In this document: positions 60,001 to 64,000 of the stretch, in pieces
Position numbering within the stretch: position 1 is the first letter of the stretch
How the letters are laid out: every line of letters begins with the position of its first letter
Assembly (NCBI GenBank): GCA_003586115.2
Contig: QVOM02000116.1
Coordinates: 41,006,197-41,070,196 of the forward strand
Source of the DNA: Salvator merianae
Lineage: Eukaryota > Chordata > Lepidosauria > Squamata > Teiidae
DNA length: 64,000 bases
Direction of reading: 5' to 3'
The notes under the pieces: generated by a model
What the model was told of the DNA's origin: nothing
What the model saw: the letters and a program-made list of their open reading frames with translations, nothing else
Database searches by the model: none
Program-made: the position numbers and the translations under genes

Positions 60001-60614
60001 CAGAATATATATTTGCAGTTGCGCATACCATGCTCATCAAGAACCTAATGAATTTGTCTCTGGGGACAGGCTTTGATAATCAACCTATAAATCATTCACC
60101 CAACTCGCACAACACTTTTATTTGCTTCATCAAATGCTCACATGCAGAACAGTATAGAAAACCAGCTCAAATTAATGCTTCACATAATACAACAAAGAAA
60201 TGTATAGAATGTTCCTTTAAAGTAATCACACAGAAATTAAACATACAGTACTTCTACATTTGAAGTTGTTTATATATATATTTTTCACTTTAAAATAAAT
60301 ATTTAAATGAAACAAGCTATTTCCAAAGCAATCTGTCATGCTAAAGGTAAATGAAAAAGATTTGCTTATTGCTGTTACACAGGAAGTTATAAGATGTTTT
60401 CAGTTCCCTTATGGCAGTGAATGTAGCGACTGAGGTAGGTGTGATGAAATGGCATGAAATGAATATTTACCTTCAGGAAGGAGAGTTATTAGAATGTTAC
60501 TTGCTTTAAGAGAAACAATAGTACCCCAACATTCTCAGTTGAAGTAAAACCTCGTAAAAACCAAAGACAGGAAAAGCTACGTAGGATCCCCCCCCCCCCG
60601 AAAAGTAGAGAAGG
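57040..60614. other. Non-coding stretch, nothing recognised
   Basis: AT-rich, with a C10-11 run at about 60589-60599. No gene supported. 57,600-57,860 is repeat-free and smooth in composition. Confidence 0.35.
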
Positions 60615-60617
60615 TAA

Positions 60618-60733
60618 GGCTGAACCACACATTATTTACTTATTCCACTATATTTGGACATTCCAGAATAAAGCATGGATATTCTAGAATATACAAATAT
60701 AGCAGAATAACTAAGCATCATTTGGATGCAGCC
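60618..60733. mobile_element. Palindromic MITE (GGCTGCA family, copy 2) with TAA flanks
   Basis: 116 bp with ends GGCTGAACCACAC and (inverted) GGCTGCATCCAAATG. The arms share TTACTTATTCCACTATATTT and ATTCCAGAATAAAGCATG with copy 1. Exact TAA on both sides (60615-60617, 60734-60736) is as expected for PIF/Harbinger-type insertion. Confidence 0.7.
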
Positions 60734-61427
60734 TAAGAAATACAGAACTTGGAGACAAAAGGATCTGTGTAGTATATCAACAAGGGTCAAAAAGAGGTCT
60801 TTTTCGAACCAAGCAATCCTTTGATGGTTTGCTTCCAGTTTTCAAGTTCCAGGAAAAACAGGAAGTGGTCCTCAACATGAAGCGTTTCCTTTTTACTCAA
60901 TTCTCTACTAGGCTTAATAACTTCTCACACAGTTGACTTATGAAAATTGATCTAGAAAGCCCTATTTGTTAAAGCCTCTTTTTAGACATTTCTTTATTCT
61001 TTTAGCAGTCTTTGTAGATTGAAATCAGGATAAGCCGAGCCAGGGAGGTTCATGCTTATGTTCCAATTAGGATCTAATCAGCAGCCAGTGCTTTATACAA
61101 ATCTCATTCAGAGCTGCTGCAAAACAGGTGGTAAAAAAAAGAGAGAGGTTACTGGCAGCATAAAGATGCAGAGACCTAACAAATGAGAAATGGCTTTCCC
61201 CTTGGGAAAAATCAGATTCTATGTTCCAAGTTAACTCCTAAGCAATAAATCTACTTAAAAAAAAAAAAAAAAAGTGAAAGCTTTTGCAAATTACAGCATT
61301 CAGACTTTACTTCCCATAATTCAAGACAAAATATAATTTTTTATACATAGTGACACATTCATGATAGTATTTAGAGGGGTTTTGAGAAAAGTTCATCAGT
61401 CATCCAAATATCACTTTCAAAGCTTTG

Positions 61428-61640
61428 TATACACAGATTGAGTGCCTTGGAAAGCTGCCTGGAGGTCAGGCCTTCACCTTCTCTCATGGAACCAAACTGG
61501 ACAACTCTGGGCCAAACACTGCATCTCAGTCTGAACTACCTCCCAGAGCTGTGGTGAAGATAAAATTGACAGGTGGGAATAACAGGCACCCACTCAAGCT
61601 CTTTAGAAGAAACATGACATATAAATTCCATTATAAATTT
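61428..61640 (+). repeat. MIR-like SINE, decayed
   Basis: 'CTACCTCCCAGAGCTGTGG' and 'TGAAGATAAAATTGACAGG', then 'CAAGCTCTTTAGAAGAAAC' and 'ATGACATATAAATTCC', correspond to the 3' half of the squamate MIR-like/L2-tailed SINE. Confidence 0.5.
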
Positions 61641-61844
61641 ATAAATGCTGCCAATTTGAATTCTTCTCTTTTGTCTCTCCAAATTCCAGTGAATAATCAA
61701 AGTTCTGGGGCTTGTAAGCATATTAGCATGGTTTTGGGGTTTTTTTCAATGAATGGTAGGTGGGTTTGAATCTGTGGTTCCGCAGCCATCACTGTGCCCT
61801 GTAGCACCACATTAAGGAATCTTGTAGCTGATGGGCAGGAGAGT

Positions 61845-62205
61845 TAGGGTAGACAGGGGAAATCTTTTTTCACCTAGAGGGTCATCAGTCTATGGAATTT
61901 AATACCAAAAGAGCTGGTGACAGCAACCACTTTGGATAGCTTTAAGAAAGGGTCAGACAAATTCATGGAGGACAGGTGATCAATGGCTACTAGAATGAAT
62001 GCTTAGGTACCACCTCCTGGTTGGAGAGACAAATTGCCTCTAAAGGCCATTTTCAGGGAGTCAAGAGCAAGTGAGGGTTTTGCCTTTATCTTCTGCTTTA
62101 GAATGCCAAGGAGCAATTGGTGGACCACTGTGTGAGACGGGATGCTGGACTAGATGAGCTGCGGCCTGGTATAGCAGGGCTTTTCTTATTTTCTTATGTT
62201 CATGT
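61845..62205 (+). mobile_element. CR1 LINE 3' end, second subfamily
   Basis: 'TTTTTTCACCTAGAGGGTCA', 'CTTTAAGAAAGGGTCAGAC', 'AAATTCATGGAGGACAGG' and 'GACGGGATGCTGGACTAGAT' lie in CR1 order, with an end in TTCTTATTTTCTTATGTTC (the TTCTTATG octamer type). This differs from the ATTCTATG type at 21576, so two CR1 lineages are represented. No long frame is left. Confidence 0.85.
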
Positions 62206-63075
62206 ACTACAGCATCTCTCAAAACATCTGCAGCTCTTCCAAAACTGCCACTTCATTATTACTATATAGATTAACACTATATTTTAAAGTGCACAAAACT
62301 CTAAATTTAGCCATAAGCGAATTCACTAATTTAAAACATAACCACTTACCTATATAATTAAAGTTTAATTACTACAATTAGTGGGGTTTCATCACATAGT
62401 TATAATTTGTGGGTTTATTTGCACTGATCACTTACTTATCCCAGGAAGCAGTTTTTATGAAATGAATGAATGGGAAAAATAATATCTTGGTATGATCAGA
62501 CTTCCCTTCAGCTTTTAATCTGTACAAATATACATGAAGCTAAAAAGTTCATTATGATCTCCTGTATCATTTGTAATCACCAATTTAGATTATTTTGAAA
62601 AACCCTCAAGCAATGAAACTAATAAATCACAGAACAGCTTAGGGCTATACAAAAACATTAATTTTATTCCCAAAGCTAAATTACATTTCACAATTTCTGT
62701 CAATGGACATGGATGGAACCTTCAGATGATTAATGCTTTATCAGAGACTGCACACCAACTGTGAAAAACCTAAACTTACCAATTAGGATGTATTACTTGT
62801 GTTGTATTTATGAGCAAGTATAAACTTGATAGAGTTGTCAGGAACTTGAGCACCATGAGTTGGCTGAACCAAACAGTGTGACGAAGTTAAAAACTTGAAA
62901 TTAATTCCACTCATCATCTCAGCATACAGAGCACAGATGACTAACTTGCAATACCTAACAGCTCCATGGTTAATGTTATGGCACAAGGTGAAGTTTTACT
63001 CAAACAGCCACAGGGTCACAGATTAAGATAGGATACTCAAAGTCTGGTGTCTGGAATTTGGCACAATAAAACTAT
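62206..63075. other. Non-coding stretch, nothing recognised
   Basis: AT-rich, no feature supported. Confidence 0.4.
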
Positions 63076-63120
63076 AGGCAGTTCTGCATTGGCTGATATA
63101 CCAGACCAGCAGGTGTATCT
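63076..63120. repeat. Half copy of fold-back MITE, GGTGATTCTGCAC family
   Basis: 'GGCAGTTCTGCATTGGCTG' and 'ATATACCAGACCAGCAGGTG' match the left arms at 31995 and 37629 ('TATACCAGACCAGCAAGTG'). The right arm is missing. Confidence 0.6.
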
Positions 63121-63239
63121 ATGGCTCTTATTCCAGATACCTGTGGGTCAATGCACCAGTCTCTGGACTGCCTTTGGGTTTGTTGTGTTTGTGATTGATG
63201 GTGTTGTGTTTTCCACTATAAGGGTACTACTTATATCAG

Positions 63240-63255
63240 GGTGTGTGTGTGTATG

Positions 63256-63288
<33 letters not shown>

Positions 63289-63290
63289 AT
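63240..63290. repeat. (GT)n microsatellite
   Basis: Interrupted GT tract with ATATATAT in the middle. Confidence 0.95.
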
Positions 63291-63424
63291 TTTATGTGAT
63301 TTCCACAACCGCCCCTGAATTTCTGTGGGTTGTATTACACTACCTTGCTTTCTGGCACAACAGCAATTAAGAAATTATTCATTACTGAGAACCAGAATAG
63401 TGTAATTGGCTACAATATCAAGCT

Positions 63425-64000
63425 ATGGCCATCTCTGCAATTACCAGTCTGTGGTCAGAATCAGTGGTTCTGGATCAGTCAGTCCTGCTGAGTCTGACCA
63501 TGGGAAGGCATGGTCTGAATTAGCGCTGTCTCCATGACAACACTGGTCCTGACCAGTCCATGCTATGGCCTCAAAGCTCACACAAGCTTCAGCAGCCAGC
63601 CTCTGAGGCCTCCATGGCTAGGAACATAAAGCAGCCTGTGCTGTCTGGGGTGGAATTTGTCACTCCATTCCACTGTCCTGATCACTCAAAGATCCTACGC
63701 TCACTTTGCCCAGTCCCTCTAATGGATCCATTTGATTTTCTACACTAAACACTCCCTTGGATGACTCAGGACTGTGTGGCTAGCCTCAGCGGCTCTAGGA
63801 GATGCATTTCAGTAGCACACTATGATATGCTGCTGAAATGTATCCCCTGGTAGTCCCAAACACAGGAGGCATGCCTTTTGCACATCTCCATGTTCAGGAT
63901 CAGGGCCCTCTGCTACATCTGTAGACTCAATTAAACAGGTCTACCTGCAATACCAAATAAGACCTCCCTAATCTGGATCACGCTCTGTCTAAAGCAGACA
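63425..64000. repeat. Probable TIR-family related repeat, runs off the window
   Basis: GC-richer sequence with 'GGCCTCAAAGCTCACACAAG' and 'CAGCCAGCCTCTGAGGCC', words also seen in 40580-40620 and 36760-36800. The ends are not visible within the window. Confidence 0.3.

Overview
This window looks like squamate reptile (lizard or snake) nuclear DNA. It is AT-rich, gene-poor, and built almost entirely of non-coding sequence and layered transposable elements. The assignment rests on the repeat mix: CR1 retrotransposons ending in ATTCTATG repeats, BovB (RTE) retrotransposons, L2-like 3' ends, tRNA-derived SINEs with a Sauria-SINE-like tail, and vertebrate telomeric repeats. Nothing bacterial is present, and I see no CRISPR array, operon or rRNA.

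Layout. 1-8.3 kb is mostly featureless, with L2-like tails, one SINE and a fold-back element. 8.37-9.43 kb is a decayed antisense BovB. 10-17 kb holds a SINE, a palindromic MITE and a CA microsatellite. 17.27-18.33 kb on the minus strand holds two open stretches that can be read as the last two exons of a gene I do not recognise; the splice phases agree, but this is weak evidence. 18.6-21.58 kb is a young, almost intact CR1 second ORF (endonuclease, then reverse transcriptase) broken by one extra A. An antisense CR1 tail follows at 23.06-23.39 kb. 23.8-25.9 kb has coding-like minus-strand fragments of uncertain meaning. 27.57-27.91 kb is the most striking object: fifteen perfect telomeric units held in the loop of a long inverted repeat made of two SINE pieces.

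30-48 kb is dense in short DNA-transposon relatives: a roughly 520-580 bp TIR family (one copy flanked by TTAA), a small fold-back family, a second BovB piece, twin GGAA tracts with one undetermined base, a Tc1/IS630-type remnant flanked by TA, a 108-bp minisatellite, and a diverged duplication at 47.3-48.4 kb. 49-64 kb is again sparse: L2-like tails, a hAT-like palindrome, a SINE, further copies of fold-back families, a second type of CR1 tail and a GT microsatellite.

The only convincing protein-coding sequence belongs to retrotransposons. CR1 and BovB supply the machinery that can mobilise SINEs with matching tails, and the DNA elements are non-autonomous or decayed. No complete host gene can be supported. 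All identifications come from reading the sequence; no alignment was run.
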